DNA of 64,000 nucleotides from Enterococcus ureilyticus (lineage in GTDB: Bacteria; Bacillota; Bacilli; Lactobacillales; Enterococcaceae). The translations under genes were made by a program, and so were the position numbers. Positions 27,959 through 38,103 of this stretch are shown piece after piece (position 1 is the first letter of the stretch; each line of letters begins with the position of its first letter). The DNA lies in contig NZ_MIKC01000040.1 in assembly GCF_001730315.1 (NCBI RefSeq), positions 124,001 to 188,000 on the forward strand, read 5' to 3'. The notes under the pieces were generated by a model. It was given only the letters and a program-made list of their open reading frames with translations, made no database searches and was not told where the DNA came from.

Positions 27959-29560
27959 ATGAATCTATTTTCTCTTATTAGTTTTGTCGTAATCGTGGCT
28001 TGTGTTTGGATTTTTGCGTACAGTCGTGCGAAAGGTGTAGATACTTCTGGATCAGAAGGGTTCTTTATGGGAGGGAGAAGCCTGACCGCTTTGCCGATTG
28101 CAGGTTCTATTATCATGACGAATTTATCCACTGAACAAATCGTTGGTCAGAACGGGCAAAGTTATCACGCTGGTATGGAAGTTATGGCGTGGGAAGTAAC
28201 GGCTGCGATTGCAATTGTTGCCTTAGCCGTCATCTTTTTACCGAAATATTTTAAGTATGGTATCAATACCGTTTCAGATTTTATTGAAATTCGCTATGAT
28301 ACAGTAACGAAACGAATTATTTCGATTCTATTTATCGTGACGTATATGATTTCATTTTTACCGGTTGTTTTATACTCAGGTTCACTCGTTTTTAATAAAA
28401 TTTTTCATATAGATGAATTGTTAGGTATTCGTCCGATTGTCGCAATTATTTTAGTTGCCTTGATCATCGGCGTGATCGGAATTCTCTATTTATTGATTGG
28501 TGGATTATCATTAAGCGCCAATAGTGATACCGTATATGGTGTTGGGTTGTTGATTTGTGGTTTATTGATTCCAATTTTAGGTGTAATGAAACTAGGTGAT
28601 GGAAACTTTATTGGTGGAGTAGATTATATTGTCGACCATACGCCGTGGCTGTTAAACTCTGTTGGTGCAATTGATTCAGCGATTGTCCCTTGGCCAACGT
28701 TGATCACGGGAATGTTGTTCAATAATTTATATTTCTGGTGTACGAATCAAATGATCGTGCAAAAAGCGTTATCTGGGAAGAATCTAGCAGAAGCGCAAAA
28801 GGGGACCTTTATTGTAGGGCTTTTCAAAGTATTTGGCGCATTGTTCTTAGTATTTCCAGGTATTGTTGCACGTAATATTTTTGGGGATGCACTGATGAGC
28901 AATCCCGACAATGCATATCCATATCTCGTGACAGAGGTTTTACCTCAAGCGTTGTTTGGTGTATTTGCAGCTGTGATTTTTGGGGCGATCCTGTCTTCTT
29001 TTGCCGGGGCTTTGAATGCGACAGCGACTCTGTTTTCGTTAGATTTCTACAAACCTGTGATTAATAAACAAGCGGATGATAAGCAAATTGCTCGGGCTGG
29101 GAAAATCGTTACTATAATAGTTGGTGTAATATCTGTGGTTGTTGCACCGTTCATTTCCTTCGCTCCAGCAGGGTTGTATCAATTTGTTCAAGAGTTCAAC
29201 GGATTATATAATATGCCGTTATTGGTCATTATCCTGTTTGCTTTCTATTCGAAAAAAGCGACAGCTATCGCAGCGAAGTCAACAATTGCGATTCATATTG
29301 TGTTATATGCATTATCAAAAGTCTTTTTGAAAGATATTCATTTCTTGTATGTGTTGAGTCTGCTATTTTTCTTAGATATTTTGATCATGTTGGCGATTTC
29401 TAAGTGGAAACCAGATGGAAATTTTGTGTTGGAGTCCTTCGATACGAAAGTAGACATCAAACCTTGGCGCTATACTAAAGTTGTTTCGGTTGTGTTGGTG
29501 GTCATTGTCATTTTGACTTATGTTGCTTTTTCTCCAATAGGTTTAGCGAGCTTGCAATAA
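27959..29560 (+). CDS. Sodium:solute symporter, probable inositol transporter
   Basis: A 533-residue SSS/SLC5-family membrane protein with roughly 13-14 hydrophobic segments. Typical elements are FFMGGRSLTALPIAGS, MTNLSTEQIVGQNGQSYHAG in the sodium/substrate region, and ISFLPVVLYSGSLVF. Pattern and length are closest to the sugar/inositol symporters of the vSGLT type. An AAAGGAG site precedes the ATG. Its place in the iol operon, with no other transporter present, points to Na+-driven inositol import, whereas Bacillus uses the MFS carrier IolT. Substrate is inferred from context. Confidence 0.86.
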   Translation: MNLFSLISFVVIVACVWIFAYSRAKGVDTSGSEGFFMGGRSLTALPIAGSIIMTNLSTEQIVGQNGQSYHAGMEVMAWEVTAAIAIVALAVIFLPKYFKYGINTVSDFIEIRYDTVTKRIISILFIVTYMISFLPVVLYSGSLVFNKIFHIDELLGIRPIVAIILVALIIGVIGILYLLIGGLSLSANSDTVYGVGLLICGLLIPILGVMKLGDGNFIGGVDYIVDHTPWLLNSVGAIDSAIVPWPTLITGMLFNNLYFWCTNQMIVQKALSGKNLAEAQKGTFIVGLFKVFGALFLVFPGIVARNIFGDALMSNPDNAYPYLVTEVLPQALFGVFAAVIFGAILSSFAGALNATATLFSLDFYKPVINKQADDKQIARAGKIVTIIVGVISVVVAPFISFAPAGLYQFVQEFNGLYNMPLLVIILFAFYSKKATAIAAKSTIAIHIVLYALSKVFLKDIHFLYVLSLLFFLDILIMLAISKWKPDGNFVLESFDTKVDIKPWRYTKVVSVVLVVIVILTYVAFSPIGLASLQ

Positions 29561-29610
29561 GGTGAGTTTAATGTTTGGGGAAAGGAATATCGATTAACAG
29601 GAGGGTTGAT

Positions 29611-29916
29611 ATGGAAAAAACAATTTTGATTATCTGTGAATCTGGAATTAGTGCTTCATTATTAGTTTCAAAAATTCTAGAGTCACTCAGGGAAAAAAAG
29701 TTAGAATACGCAATCGATTATGCACCTGTAAGTCGTGTTCAAGAGAAACTTACGTTTAAAAATTATGATGTATTACTTTTAACACCTCAAGTTGCAAGAT
29801 ATGAGGATAAAATACAGGCAATCGTTGACCAGGAAAAATGCACATCTAAAATCATATTCATCAAACCAGAAGATTTTCAGTATATGAATGTTGAACGAAT
29901 GATTGGCCAATTGTAA
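29611..29916 (+). CDS. Orphan PTS lactose/cellobiose-type EIIB-like protein
   Basis: A 101-residue cytoplasmic protein with the fold signature of lactose/cellobiose-type PTS EIIB: an N-terminal strand leading into the phosphocysteine loop (IICESGISASLLVSKI, Cys 9), then FKNYDVLLLTPQVARYEDKI. ATG 29611 is preceded by AGGAGGG; the frame extended to 29575 is rejected. It is the last gene of the iol operon, just before a terminator. No EIIA or EIIC is encoded nearby, and inositol is not expected to be phosphorylated on entry. A regulatory phospho-acceptor role is possible but unproven. Confidence 0.8.
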   Translation: MEKTILIICESGISASLLVSKILESLREKKLEYAIDYAPVSRVQEKLTFKNYDVLLLTPQVARYEDKIQAIVDQEKCTSKIIFIKPEDFQYMNVERMIGQL

Positions 29917-29940
29917 AGAAGTCTTTAATATGAAAAAAAG

Positions 29941-29977
29941 ATAGAGTGAAACGAAAATGTTTTACTCTATTTTTTTT
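29941..29977 (+). terminator. Terminator of the iol operon
   Basis: ATAGAGTGAAAC (29941-29952) pairs with GTTTTACTCTAT (29959-29970) with one G-T pair and a 6-nt loop, followed by seven T residues. It separates the iol operon from the ribosomal supercluster. Confidence 0.9.
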
Positions 29978-30130
29978 GACCCACATAAAACGATTCTTGC
30001 ATTGGCATACAAAGTCAGTTTTTCTTCTATTATATAGTTCTCAAATAGATAATTTGATTGGTAACACATAAGAAAATGAAAGGTGAGAAAATCCTTGCAA
30101 TAAAAAACTGACTTTTTTCTGAAAAAATCC

Positions 30131-30159
30131 TTGCTATTACTATGTTTCTATAATATAAT
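30131..30159 (+). promoter_or_regulatory. S10 operon promoter
   Basis: TTGCTA (30131-30136) and TATAAT (30154-30159), 17-nt spacer, about 170 nt upstream of rpsJ. The 150 bp before it (29978-30130) are AT-rich with no gene seen. Confidence 0.75.
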
Positions 30160-30331
30160 TACAAAGGTGCTGTTTACAGAAGTGTAAAAGCATTGGTAAA
30201 TCAAGCTTTTGATCTACCGGCTAAGAAACGAGAGGTTGCGACACGCCCGGACGCTTTGCCACGAACGAGCGTGACGGAAAAATTTTCGTGGAGCTATGTC
30301 TACTTTCAAAATAGGCGAAGGAGGGAACAAG
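30160..30331 (+). promoter_or_regulatory. Structured S10 operon leader
   Basis: A 170-nt leader, clearly more GC-rich than the flanks. Hairpins include GGTAAATCAA/TTGATCTACC (about 30195-30218, one internal mismatch) and CACG/CGTG (30260-30263/30270-30273). CCACGAA (30259-30265) and TTCGTGG can also pair. It looks like an autoregulated ribosomal-protein leader, possibly responding to a protein of the operon. The GAAGGAGGG site of rpsJ closes it. Confidence 0.5.
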
Positions 30332-30640
30332 ATGGCAAAACAAAAAATTCGTATCCGTTTAAAAGCGTATGAACACCGTATTTTAGATCAATCAGCGGAT
30401 AAAATTGTGGAAACAGCAAAAAGAACTGGAGCTGACGTGTCAGGACCAATTCCATTACCAACAGAACGCTCGCTTTACACAGTTATTCGTGCGACTCATA
30501 AATACAAAGATTCACGCGAACAATTCGAAATGCGTACGCACAAACGTCTAATCGACATTGTGAACCCAACACCAAAAACAGTTGATGCTTTAATGAAGCT
30601 TGACTTACCATCTGGTGTGAATATTGAAATCAAACTATAA
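30332..30640 (+). CDS. rpsJ: 30S ribosomal protein S10
   Basis: A 102-residue 30S head protein that also acts as NusE in transcription antitermination. It starts [16 protein letters not shown]; the 53-61 loop region [17 protein letters not shown], where tigecycline-resistance changes arise in enterococci, looks unaltered. ATG 30332 with GAAGGAGGG upstream is chosen over the longer frame from 30296. First gene of the S10 operon. Confidence 0.98.
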   Translation: MAKQKIRIRLKAYEHRILDQSADKIVETAKRTGADVSGPIPLPTERSLYTVIRATHKYKDSREQFEMRTHKRLIDIVNPTPKTVDALMKLDLPSGVNIEIKL

Positions 30641-30664
30641 AATCAAGATGATGGAGGTGTACTC

Positions 30665-31294
30665 ATGACCAAAGGAATCTTAGGAAAAAAAGTGGGAATG
30701 ACACAAATCTTTACTGAGTCTGGTGAATTAATTCCAGTAACAGTAGTTGAAGCTACGCCAAACGTAGTTTTACAAGTAAAAACTGTTGAGACTGACGGAT
30801 ACGAAGCTATCCAAATCGGTTACCAAGACAAACGTGAAGTATTAGCGAACAAACCTGCGAAAGGTCATGTTGCGAAAGCAAACACGGCTCCTAAGCGCTT
30901 CATTAAGGAATTCAAAAATGTTGAGCTAGGAGAATATGAAGTAGGTAAAGAAATTAAGGTAGATGTTTTCCAAGCAGGAGACATTATTGATGTTACAGGA
31001 ACTTCGAAAGGTAAAGGATTCCAAGGCGTTATCAAACGTCACGGACAAAGCCGCGGACCAATGAGTCACGGATCTCGTTACCACCGTCGTCCTGGGTCAA
31101 TGGGTCCAGTTGCACCTAACCGTGTATTTAAAAATAAAAAACTTGCCGGCCGTATGGGTGGTAACCGCGTAACAATTCAAAACCTTGAAATTGTTAAAGT
31201 GGACGCTGAAAGAAATGTAATCATGATCAAAGGGAACATTCCTGGAGCGAAAAAATCATTAATCACAATCAAATCAGCTGTGAAAGCTAAATAA
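30665..31294 (+). CDS. rplC: 50S ribosomal protein L3
   Basis: A 209-residue protein. Its long internal loop ([21 protein letters not shown]) reaches towards the peptidyl-transferase centre; [16 protein letters not shown] is the family start. GGAGGTGTACTC lies upstream, 24 nt after rpsJ. Length is normal. Confidence 0.98.
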   Translation: MTKGILGKKVGMTQIFTESGELIPVTVVEATPNVVLQVKTVETDGYEAIQIGYQDKREVLANKPAKGHVAKANTAPKRFIKEFKNVELGEYEVGKEIKVDVFQAGDIIDVTGTSKGKGFQGVIKRHGQSRGPMSHGSRYHRRPGSMGPVAPNRVFKNKKLAGRMGGNRVTIQNLEIVKVDAERNVIMIKGNIPGAKKSLITIKSAVKAK

Positions 31295-31319
31295 GCGTAG
31301 GGAAAGGAGGAACTAAGGA

Positions 31320-31943
31320 ATGCCGAATGTAGCATTATTTAAACAAGATGGAACTCAAAATGGTGAAATCACTTTAAACGAAGAGATTTTCGGAATCGAA
31401 CCAAATGAAACTGTTGTCTACGATGCAATCATCATGCAACGTGCTTCATTAAGACAAGGTACACACTCAGTAAAACACCGCGGAGAAGTTCGTGGCGGTG
31501 GCCGTAAACCATGGCGTCAAAAAGGAACTGGTCGTGCTCGTCAAGGTTCAATTCGTTCACCACAATGGCGTGGAGGTGGCGTAGTCTTCGGACCAACACC
31601 ACGTTCTTACAGCTACAAACTTCCTAAAAAAGTTCGTCGTTTAGCAATGAAATCTGTATTATCAGATAAAGTTGCTGAAAACAACTTGGTAGCCGTTGAA
31701 GCTTTAGGCTTTGATGCACCAAAAACAAAAGAATTCAAACAAGTTCTAACAAACTTATCTATTGATGCGAAAGTATTAGTTGTTTTAGAAACAGGAAATG
31801 ATTTTGCAGCATTGTCTGCACGTAATCTACCAAACGTTTCTGTAGTAACTTCTGATGACGTAAGTGTTTTAGATATCGTTTCTAATACTAAAGTATTGGC
31901 AACACAAACTGCTCTTACTCAAATTGAGGAGGTGCTTGCATAA
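31320..31943 (+). CDS. rplD: 50S ribosomal protein L4
   Basis: A 207-residue protein whose extended loop ([19 protein letters not shown]) lines the peptide exit tunnel; changes there confer macrolide or linezolid resistance, and the loop appears wild type. AAAGGAGGA precedes the ATG. Its TAA overlaps the rplW ATG. In E. coli L4 represses the S10 operon; not shown here. Confidence 0.98.
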   Translation: MPNVALFKQDGTQNGEITLNEEIFGIEPNETVVYDAIIMQRASLRQGTHSVKHRGEVRGGGRKPWRQKGTGRARQGSIRSPQWRGGGVVFGPTPRSYSYKLPKKVRRLAMKSVLSDKVAENNLVAVEALGFDAPKTKEFKQVLTNLSIDAKVLVVLETGNDFAALSARNLPNVSVVTSDDVSVLDIVSNTKVLATQTALTQIEEVLA

Positions 31944-32233
31944 TGAACTTACTAGACGTAATCAAACGCCCAGTGATCACTGAAAAATCCATGCTAGCTA
32001 TGGACGAAAAGAAATACACTTTCGAAGTGGACACTCGCGCAAATAAAACTTTAGTAAAACAAGCTGTTGTAGCAGCATTTGATGTTAAAGTTAAAAACGT
32101 AAACATCATTAACGTGCGCCCTAAGTTTAAACGTATGGGCAAACACGCTGGCTACACAAAAAAACGTCGCAAAGCTGTTGTGACATTAACAGATGATTCA
32201 AAAGAAATCCAAATTTTCGATGCTGCTGAATAA
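31943..32233 (+). CDS. rplW: 50S ribosomal protein L23
   Basis: A 96-residue protein at the exit of the nascent-chain tunnel, docking site for trigger factor and [20 protein letters not shown] and the C-terminal [18 protein letters not shown]-type segment are typical. The start codon overlaps the rplD stop by one base; GAGGAGG lies inside rplD. Confidence 0.97.
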   Translation: MNLLDVIKRPVITEKSMLAMDEKKYTFEVDTRANKTLVKQAVVAAFDVKVKNVNIINVRPKFKRMGKHAGYTKKRRKAVVTLTDDSKEIQIFDAAE

Positions 32234-32271
32234 GCAGTCCATGTTAACTATTAAATGGGAGGGAAAAAGAC

Positions 32272-33102
32272 GTGGCGATTAAAAAGTATAAACCTACCAC
32301 AAATGGCCGTCGTAATATGACAGCATCTGATTTTGCTGAAATCACGACATCAACACCTGAAAAATCGTTGTTGGCGCCATTAAAAAACCATGCCGGTCGT
32401 AACAACAACGGTCGTATTACAGTTCGTCATCAAGGTGGCGGTCACAAACGTCAATACCGTATGATCGACTTCAAACGTAATAAAGATAACGTTGTAGCGG
32501 TTGTCAAAACTATCGAGTATGATCCAAACCGTTCTGCTAACATCGCGTTAGTACATTACGAAGATGGAATCAAAGCATACATTCTAGCACCAAAAGGATT
32601 GGAAGTAGGCATGCGCCTTGTTTCCGGTACAGATGCAGATATTAAAGTAGGGAACGCATTACCATTGGAAAACATTCCAGTCGGTACTGTTGTCCACAAC
32701 ATTGAAATGAAACCTGGTAAAGGCGGTCAATTGATCCGTTCTGCTGGAACAAGTGCTCAAGTACTTGGTAAAGAAGGCAAATACGTATTAATCCGTTTGA
32801 ACTCTGGTGAAGTTCGTATGATCTTAGCAACTTGCCGTGCAACTATCGGTTCTGTTGGTAACGAACAACACGAATTAATCAACATTGGTAAAGCAGGCCG
32901 CTCTCGTTGGATGCGTAAACGCCCAACAGTTCGTGGTAGCGTAATGAACCCGAACGATCACCCACACGGTGGTGGTGAAGGGAAACAACCGATTGGACGT
33001 AAAGCTCCTGTATCACCTTGGGGTCAACCAGCTATCGGCTTGAAAACTCGTAATAAAAGAGCTAAATCCGACAAATTTATCGTTCGTCGTCGTACTAAAT
33101 AA
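32272..33102 (+). CDS. rplB: 50S ribosomal protein L2
   Basis: A 276-residue rRNA-binding protein needed for peptidyl-transferase activity and subunit joining. The conserved C-terminal [18 protein letters not shown] with the essential His, and [17 protein letters not shown], are present. It starts at GTG 32272 (GTGGCGATTAAAAAG) behind GGGAGGG. Confidence 0.98.
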   Translation: MAIKKYKPTTNGRRNMTASDFAEITTSTPEKSLLAPLKNHAGRNNNGRITVRHQGGGHKRQYRMIDFKRNKDNVVAVVKTIEYDPNRSANIALVHYEDGIKAYILAPKGLEVGMRLVSGTDADIKVGNALPLENIPVGTVVHNIEMKPGKGGQLIRSAGTSAQVLGKEGKYVLIRLNSGEVRMILATCRATIGSVGNEQHELINIGKAGRSRWMRKRPTVRGSVMNPNDHPHGGGEGKQPIGRKAPVSPWGQPAIGLKTRNKRAKSDKFIVRRRTK

Positions 33103-33144
33103 TTTTTTTGACCATGTGTCGTACATTTTGAGAGGAGGTTCACC

Positions 33145-33423
33145 ATGGGTCGTAGTTTGAAAAAAGGACCTTTCGCTGATGAGCATTTAATGAAAAAAGT
33201 TGAAGCTCAACAAGGTGCCGAAAAGAAGAAAGTAATTAAAACTTGGTCTCGCCGTTCTACAATTTTTCCAACATTCGTTGGATTTACAATTGCCGTATAT
33301 GATGGACGTAAACACGTTCCAGTATATATCCAAGAAGATATGGTAGGACATAAATTAGGTGAATTTGCACCAACTAGAACTTATCGTGGCCACGGAGCCG
33401 ACGATAAGAAAACTAGACGTTAA
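33145..33423 (+). CDS. rpsS: 30S ribosomal protein S19
   Basis: A 92-residue 30S head protein contacting S13 and the A-site t[22 protein letters not shown] and the [17 protein letters not shown] segment are diagnostic. GAGAGGAGG precedes the ATG. Confidence 0.98.
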   Translation: MGRSLKKGPFADEHLMKKVEAQQGAEKKKVIKTWSRRSTIFPTFVGFTIAVYDGRKHVPVYIQEDMVGHKLGEFAPTRTYRGHGADDKKTRR

Positions 33424-33444
33424 TTTTGAGGGGAGGAAATGCAA

Positions 33445-33792
33445 ATGTCAGAACAAATTACATCAGCTAAGGCAACTGCTAAAACAGTTCGCACTTCACC
33501 TCGTAAAGCCCGTTTAGTAATCGATCTTATCAGAGGTAAAAGCGTTGCGGATGCAATTTCTATCTTGAAATTCATGCCAAACAAATCTGCTGGAATTATT
33601 GAAAAAGTTTTAATGTCAGCAGTTGCTAACGCAGAAAATAACTTTGACTTAGACGTTGAAAACTTAGTAGTATCTGAAGCATTTGTCAACGAAGGACCAA
33701 CAATGAAACGCTTCCGTCCACGTGCAAAAGGTTCAGCATCACCAATTAACAAACGTACAAGTCATCTTACAGTAGTAGTATCAGAAAAATAA
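33445..33792 (+). CDS. rplV: 50S ribosomal protein L22
   Basis: A 115-residue protein. Its beta-hairpin ([20 protein letters not shown]) lines the exit tunnel opposite L4. The GGGAGG site at 33431-33436 is too close to ATG 33439, so ATG 33445 ([16 protein letters not shown]) is taken, giving the usual enterococcal length. A 110-bp gap with a spare ribosome binding site follows. Confidence 0.97.
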   Translation: MSEQITSAKATAKTVRTSPRKARLVIDLIRGKSVADAISILKFMPNKSAGIIEKVLMSAVANAENNFDLDVENLVVSEAFVNEGPTMKRFRPRAKGSASPINKRTSHLTVVVSEK

Positions 33793-33902
33793 TCTGTTTT
33801 AAACAGATGTCACTTGATAAGAGGAGGACCATTATTCTTAATGCTTTAGCATTTTGAAATAGTGGCTGCCGAACCTTAAAAGATTAAGAGGAGGGACAAT
33901 CA
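33793..33902 (+). other. rplV-rpsC gap with a duplicated ribosome binding site
   Basis: The gap opens with a palindrome ATCTGTTT-T-AAACAGAT (33792-33808). GATAAGAGGAGGA near 33816-33828 is a strong Shine-Dalgarno-like sequence followed only by a two-codon ATG CTT TAG. A very similar GATTAAGAGGAGGGA just before 33903 serves rpsC. A small hairpin AATGC-TTTA-GCATT (about 33840-33853) lies between them. Confidence 0.5.
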
Positions 33903-34559
33903 GTGGGTCAAAAAGTACATCCAATTGGAATGCGTGTAGGCATCATCCGCGACTGGGATGCAAAATGGTATGCTGAAAAAGAGTATGCTGAGTTCTTACA
34001 CGAAGATTTAAGAATCCGTAAATTTATCGCGACAAAACTTGCTGATGCCGCTGTGTCTACAATTGAGATCGAGCGCGCTGCAAATCGTGTGAATATTTCA
34101 ATCCACACAGCTAAACCAGGTATGGTTATCGGTAAAGGCGGATCTGAAGTCGAAAACCTAAGAAAATCATTGAATTCACTAACTGGTAAAAGAGTTCATA
34201 TCAACATCATTGAAATCAAAAAACCAGATTTAGATGCAAAATTAGTAGGCGAAGGAATTGCACGTCAATTAGAAAACCGTGTTGCTTTCCGTCGTGCTCA
34301 AAAACAAGCGATCCAACGCACTATGCGTTCAGGCGCTAAAGGAATCAAAACACAAGTATCAGGTCGTTTAAACGGTGCTGATATCGCTCGTTCAGAAGGT
34401 TACTCTGAAGGTACAGTTCCACTTCACACTTTGCGTGCTGATATTGATTACGCATGGGAAGAAGCAGACACAACTTACGGAAAATTAGGAGTTAAAGTGT
34501 GGATTTACCGTGGAGAAATTCTTCCAACGAAAAAAAACACTGAGAAAGGAGGGAAATAA
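33903..34559 (+). CDS. rpsC: 30S ribosomal protein S3
   Basis: A 218-residue protein at the mRNA entry channel. An N-terminal KH domain carries [18 protein letters not shown], and a C-terminal domain has [16 protein letters not shown]. It starts with GTG 33903 behind AGAGGAGGG. rplP follows with a 2-nt gap. Confidence 0.98.
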   Translation: MGQKVHPIGMRVGIIRDWDAKWYAEKEYAEFLHEDLRIRKFIATKLADAAVSTIEIERAANRVNISIHTAKPGMVIGKGGSEVENLRKSLNSLTGKRVHINIIEIKKPDLDAKLVGEGIARQLENRVAFRRAQKQAIQRTMRSGAKGIKTQVSGRLNGADIARSEGYSEGTVPLHTLRADIDYAWEEADTTYGKLGVKVWIYRGEILPTKKNTEKGGK

Positions 34560-34561
34560 TC

Positions 34562-34996
34562 ATGTTAGTACCTAAACGTGTAAAACACCGTCGTGAATTT
34601 AGAGGTAAAATGCGTGGTGAAGCCAAAGGCGGAAAAGAAGTAGCATTTGGTGAATGGGGTTTACAAGCAACTGAATCTCACTGGATTACTAACCGTCAAA
34701 TCGAAGCTGCCCGTATTGCTATGACTCGTTATATGAAACGTGGCGGGAAAGTATGGATTAAAATTTTCCCTCATAAATCATATACAAGTAAAGCTATCGG
34801 TGTTCGTATGGGTAAAGGTAAAGGGGCACCTGAAGGCTGGGTATCACCAGTTAAGCGTGGTAAAATCATGTTTGAAATCGCAGGCGTACCTGAAGAAGTA
34901 GCTCGTGAAGCACTTCGCCTTGCATCCCACAAATTACCGGTGAAAACCAAAATTGTAAAACGTGAGGAAATGGGTGGTGAATCGAATGAAGGTTAA
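34562..34996 (+). CDS. rplP: 50S ribosomal protein L16
   Basis: A 144-residue protein near the A site of the 50S subunit. [37 protein letters not shown] and [15 protein letters not shown] are family hallmarks. GGAGGGAAATAATC lies upstream. The 3' end overlaps rpmC by 11 nt. Confidence 0.98.
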   Translation: MLVPKRVKHRREFRGKMRGEAKGGKEVAFGEWGLQATESHWITNRQIEAARIAMTRYMKRGGKVWIKIFPHKSYTSKAIGVRMGKGKGAPEGWVSPVKRGKIMFEIAGVPEEVAREALRLASHKLPVKTKIVKREEMGGESNEG

Positions 34997-35174
34997 AGAA
35001 ATCAGAGAATTAACCACTGCCGAAATGCTTGAAAAAGAAAAGCAATTCAAAGAAGAATTATTTAATCTTAGATTCCAACTAGCAACAGGTCAATTAGAAA
35101 ACACTGCACGTATTCAAGAAGTACGTCAATCGATTGCACGCATCAAAACAGTATTGCGTGAACAAGCTAACTAA
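34986..35174 (+). CDS. rpmC: 50S ribosomal protein L29
   Basis: A 62-residue two-helix protein at the tunnel exit. [20 protein letters not shown] and [16 protein letters not shown] are typical. ATG 34986 is chosen; the longer frame from 34962 lies inside rplP. The overlap with rplP implies translational coupling through GGTGGTGAATCG. Confidence 0.96.
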   Translation: MKVKEIRELTTAEMLEKEKQFKEELFNLRFQLATGQLENTARIQEVRQSIARIKTVLREQAN

Positions 35175-35197
35175 TAGTGGAAGGAGGCCAAACGCGT

Positions 35198-35464
35198 ATG
35201 ACTGAAGAAAGAAATCAACGCAAAGTTTACCAAGGTCGTGTTGTTTCAGATAAGATGGATAAAACTATCACTGTTGTCGTAGAAACAAAGAAAAACCATC
35301 CTATTTATGGTAAACGTATGAAATATTCTAAGAAATACAAAGCTCATGATGAAAACAACACTGCAAAAGTTGGAGACATCGTAAGAATCATGGAAACTCG
35401 TCCATTATCAGCTACAAAACGTTTCCGTTTACTAGAGGTAGTCGAAGAAGCAGTTATTATCTAA
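35198..35464 (+). CDS. rpsQ: 30S ribosomal protein S17
   Basis: An 88-residue OB-fold primary rRNA binder. [20 protein letters not shown] and [19 protein letters not shown] are typical. ATG 35198 follows GAAGGAGG; the open frame from 35177 would include its own ribosome binding site. Confidence 0.97.
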   Translation: MTEERNQRKVYQGRVVSDKMDKTITVVVETKKNHPIYGKRMKYSKKYKAHDENNTAKVGDIVRIMETRPLSATKRFRLLEVVEEAVII

Positions 35465-35493
35465 TAAAAACGAGATTTTCCTATATAGATTGA

Positions 35494-35892
<399 letters not shown>

Positions 35893-35926
35893 TCAGGACA
35901 CGTATCAAAGGAGGTGCGAAACAGTA

Positions 35927-36235
35927 ATGTTTGTTAAAAAAGGCGATAAAGTGAAAATTATCACTGGCAAAGACAAAAATAAAGAAGGCGTTGTATTAGC
36001 AGCGTTTCCTAAAAAAGACAAAGTCATCGTTGAAGGTGTTAACATCATGAAAAAACACCAAAAACCAAATCAAGCAGCGCCGCAAGGCGGAATCCTAGAA
36101 GTCGAAGCGCCGATTCATGTTTCTAATGTAATGGTGATTGACGGAACAGGTGTAGCTGGTCGTGTAGGTTACAAAGAAGTCGATGGTAAAAAAGTCCGTG
36201 TTTCTAAAAAAACCGGTGAAGTCTTAGATAAATAG
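35927..36235 (+). CDS. rplX: 50S ribosomal protein L24
   Basis: A 102-residue assembly-initiating protein with an N-terminal KOW motif ([20 protein letters not shown]). AAAGGAGGT precedes the ATG. Length is normal. Confidence 0.97.
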   Translation: MFVKKGDKVKIITGKDKNKEGVVLAAFPKKDKVIVEGVNIMKKHQKPNQAAPQGGILEVEAPIHVSNVMVIDGTGVAGRVGYKEVDGKKVRVSKKTGEVLDK

Positions 36236-36261
36236 ATTAAAAGGAAGGAGGGGCTTACTAA

Positions 36262-36801
36262 ATGAACCGCCTGAAAGAAAAATATATTAAAGAAATTACT
36301 CCAGCATTAGTGGAAAAATTTAATTATAATTCAGTTATGCAAACACCAAAAGTTGATAAGATCGTTATTAACATGGGTGTGGGTGACGCTGTATCTAACG
36401 CAAAAAACTTAGATAAAGCAGTTGAAGAATTAGCATTGATCACAGGTCAAAAACCTCTAATCACTAAAGCTAAGAAATCAATCGCTGGTTTCCGTTTACG
36501 TGAAGGCATGCCAATCGGTGCGAAAGTTACTTTACGCGGAGAAAGAATGTACGAATTTTTAGATAAATTAGTATCTGTTTCTCTACCTCGTGTACGTGAC
36601 TTCCACGGAGTAAGCAAAAAAGCTTTTGACGGACGTGGTAACTATACTTTAGGTGTTAAAGAACAATTAATCTTCCCAGAAGTTGATTATGATTTAGTAG
36701 ATAAAGTACGCGGTATGGACATCGTTATTGTAACGACAGCAAACACAGATGAAGAATCTCGTGAATTGTTAACACAATTAGGTATGCCATTCCAAAAATA
36801 A
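36262..36801 (+). CDS. rplE: 50S ribosomal protein L5
   Basis: A 179-residue 5S rRNA-binding protein. [32 protein letters not shown] and [20 protein letters not shown] are typical. GAAGGAGG precedes the ATG. Confidence 0.98.
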   Translation: MNRLKEKYIKEITPALVEKFNYNSVMQTPKVDKIVINMGVGDAVSNAKNLDKAVEELALITGQKPLITKAKKSIAGFRLREGMPIGAKVTLRGERMYEFLDKLVSVSLPRVRDFHGVSKKAFDGRGNYTLGVKEQLIFPEVDYDLVDKVRGMDIVIVTTANTDEESRELLTQLGMPFQK

Positions 36802-36819
36802 TAAAAGGAGGCGAACTAC

Positions 36820-37005
36820 GTGGCTAAAAAATCAATGATTGCTAAAAACAAACGCCCTGCAAAACATTCAACACAAGCGTATACTCGTTGTGAACGTTGC
36901 GGACGTCCACATTCAGTTTATCGTAAATTTCATCTTTGCCGTATTTGCTTCCGCGAACTTGCCTATAAAGGTCAAATTCCCGGCGTGAAGAAAGCTAGCT
37001 GGTAA
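36820..37005 (+). CDS. rpsN: 30S ribosomal protein S14, zinc-binding type
   Basis: A 61-residue S14 of the C+ (zinc) type: [20 protein letters not shown] holds the four zinc-binding cysteines. GTG start at 36820 with AAAGGAGG. A zinc-independent paralogue, if any, would be elsewhere. Confidence 0.97.
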   Translation: MAKKSMIAKNKRPAKHSTQAYTRCERCGRPHSVYRKFHLCRICFRELAYKGQIPGVKKASW

Positions 37006-37040
37006 ACAAGTAAACTCGCATAAAGGAGGTAAATAGTTCA

Positions 37041-37439
37041 ATGGTCATGACAGATCCAATTGCAGATTTTCTAACGCGCATTCGTAATGCAAACATGGTT
37101 AAACATGAAAGCTTGGAAGTGCCTGCGTCAAAAATCAAACGTGATATCGCTGAAATCTTGAAACGTGAAGGTTTCGTACGCGATGTAGAATATATCGAAG
37201 ATGACAAACAAGGCGTGATCCGTGTTTTCCTTAAATACGGTAAAAACGAAGAACGTGTTATCACAAACTTAAAACGTATCTCTAAACCAGGTTTACGTGC
37301 TTATGTCAAATCTGACGAAGTACCTAAAGTATTAAATGGTCTAGGAATCGCGATTATCTCTACTTCTGAAGGTGTTGTAACTGATAAAGAAGCAAGAGCT
37401 AAAAACATCGGCGGCGAAGTAATCGCCTACGTATGGTAA
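37041..37439 (+). CDS. rpsH: 30S ribosomal protein S8
   Basis: A 132-residue central-domain assembly protein. [16 protein letters not shown] and the C-terminal [20 protein letters not shown] are typical. AAAGGAGGT sits 10 nt before ATG 37041; ATG 37047 is possible but further away. In E. coli S8 represses the spc operon. Confidence 0.97.
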   Translation: MVMTDPIADFLTRIRNANMVKHESLEVPASKIKRDIAEILKREGFVRDVEYIEDDKQGVIRVFLKYGKNEERVITNLKRISKPGLRAYVKSDEVPKVLNGLGIAIISTSEGVVTDKEARAKNIGGEVIAYVW

Positions 37440-37470
37440 TTTAAAAAAACACACAAGGAGGTGTCTCTAA

Positions 37471-38007
37471 GTGAGCCGTATTGGTAATAAAATCGTTGTA
37501 CTTCCTGCTGGCGTCGAAGTTAAGCAAGAAGGAAACAACATTACTGTAAAAGGACCTAAAGGTGAATTAACACGTGAATTTTCTGCTGATATCAAAATGA
37601 ATATCGAAGGAAATGAAGTAACATTCACTCGTCCAAATGATAGCAAAGACATGAAAACAATCCACGGAACAACCCGTGCGAACTTCAATAACATGGTTGT
37701 AGGAGTAAGTACAGGCTTTGAAAAAGGTCTTGAACTTATCGGGGTTGGGTACCGTGCTCAAATGCAAGGGACTACATTAGTTCTTAACGTTGGGTATTCT
37801 CATCCAGTAGAAATCACACCACCAGCTGGTGTAACTGTAGAAGTACCTTCGAATACACAAGTAGTTGTAAAAGGCGCTAACAAAGAACATGTTGGTGAAT
37901 TAGCAGCAAATATTCGTGGTACTCGTCCTCCAGAACCTTATAAAGGCAAAGGAATCCGTTATGTTGGCGAATTCGTACGCCGTAAAGAAGGTAAAACTGG
38001 TAAATAA
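37471..38007 (+). CDS. rplF: 50S ribosomal protein L6
   Basis: A 178-residue protein near the sarcin-ricin loop, with two similar domains. [17 protein letters not shown] and [19 protein letters not shown] are typical. GTG start at 37471 behind AAGGAGGTG. Confidence 0.98.
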   Translation: MSRIGNKIVVLPAGVEVKQEGNNITVKGPKGELTREFSADIKMNIEGNEVTFTRPNDSKDMKTIHGTTRANFNNMVVGVSTGFEKGLELIGVGYRAQMQGTTLVLNVGYSHPVEITPPAGVTVEVPSNTQVVVKGANKEHVGELAANIRGTRPPEPYKGKGIRYVGEFVRRKEGKTGK

Positions 38008-38020
38008 TAGCAGCTTGAGA

Positions 38021-38050
38021 GTTATTTTTCAACTCTGTTTGAAAAATAAC
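38021..38050 (+). other. 12-bp hairpin between rplF and rplR
   Basis: GTTATTTTTCAA (38021-38032) is perfectly complementary to TTGAAAAATAAC (38039-38050), loop 6 nt, no T-run after. It lies inside the spc operon in an unusually long 96-bp gap and could be a processing or stabilising element. Confidence 0.55.
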
Positions 38051-38103
38051 GATCCGTTGTCTATCGCAGCTTAATAGCTAGCAAATATAAAGAGGTGACA
38101 ATT

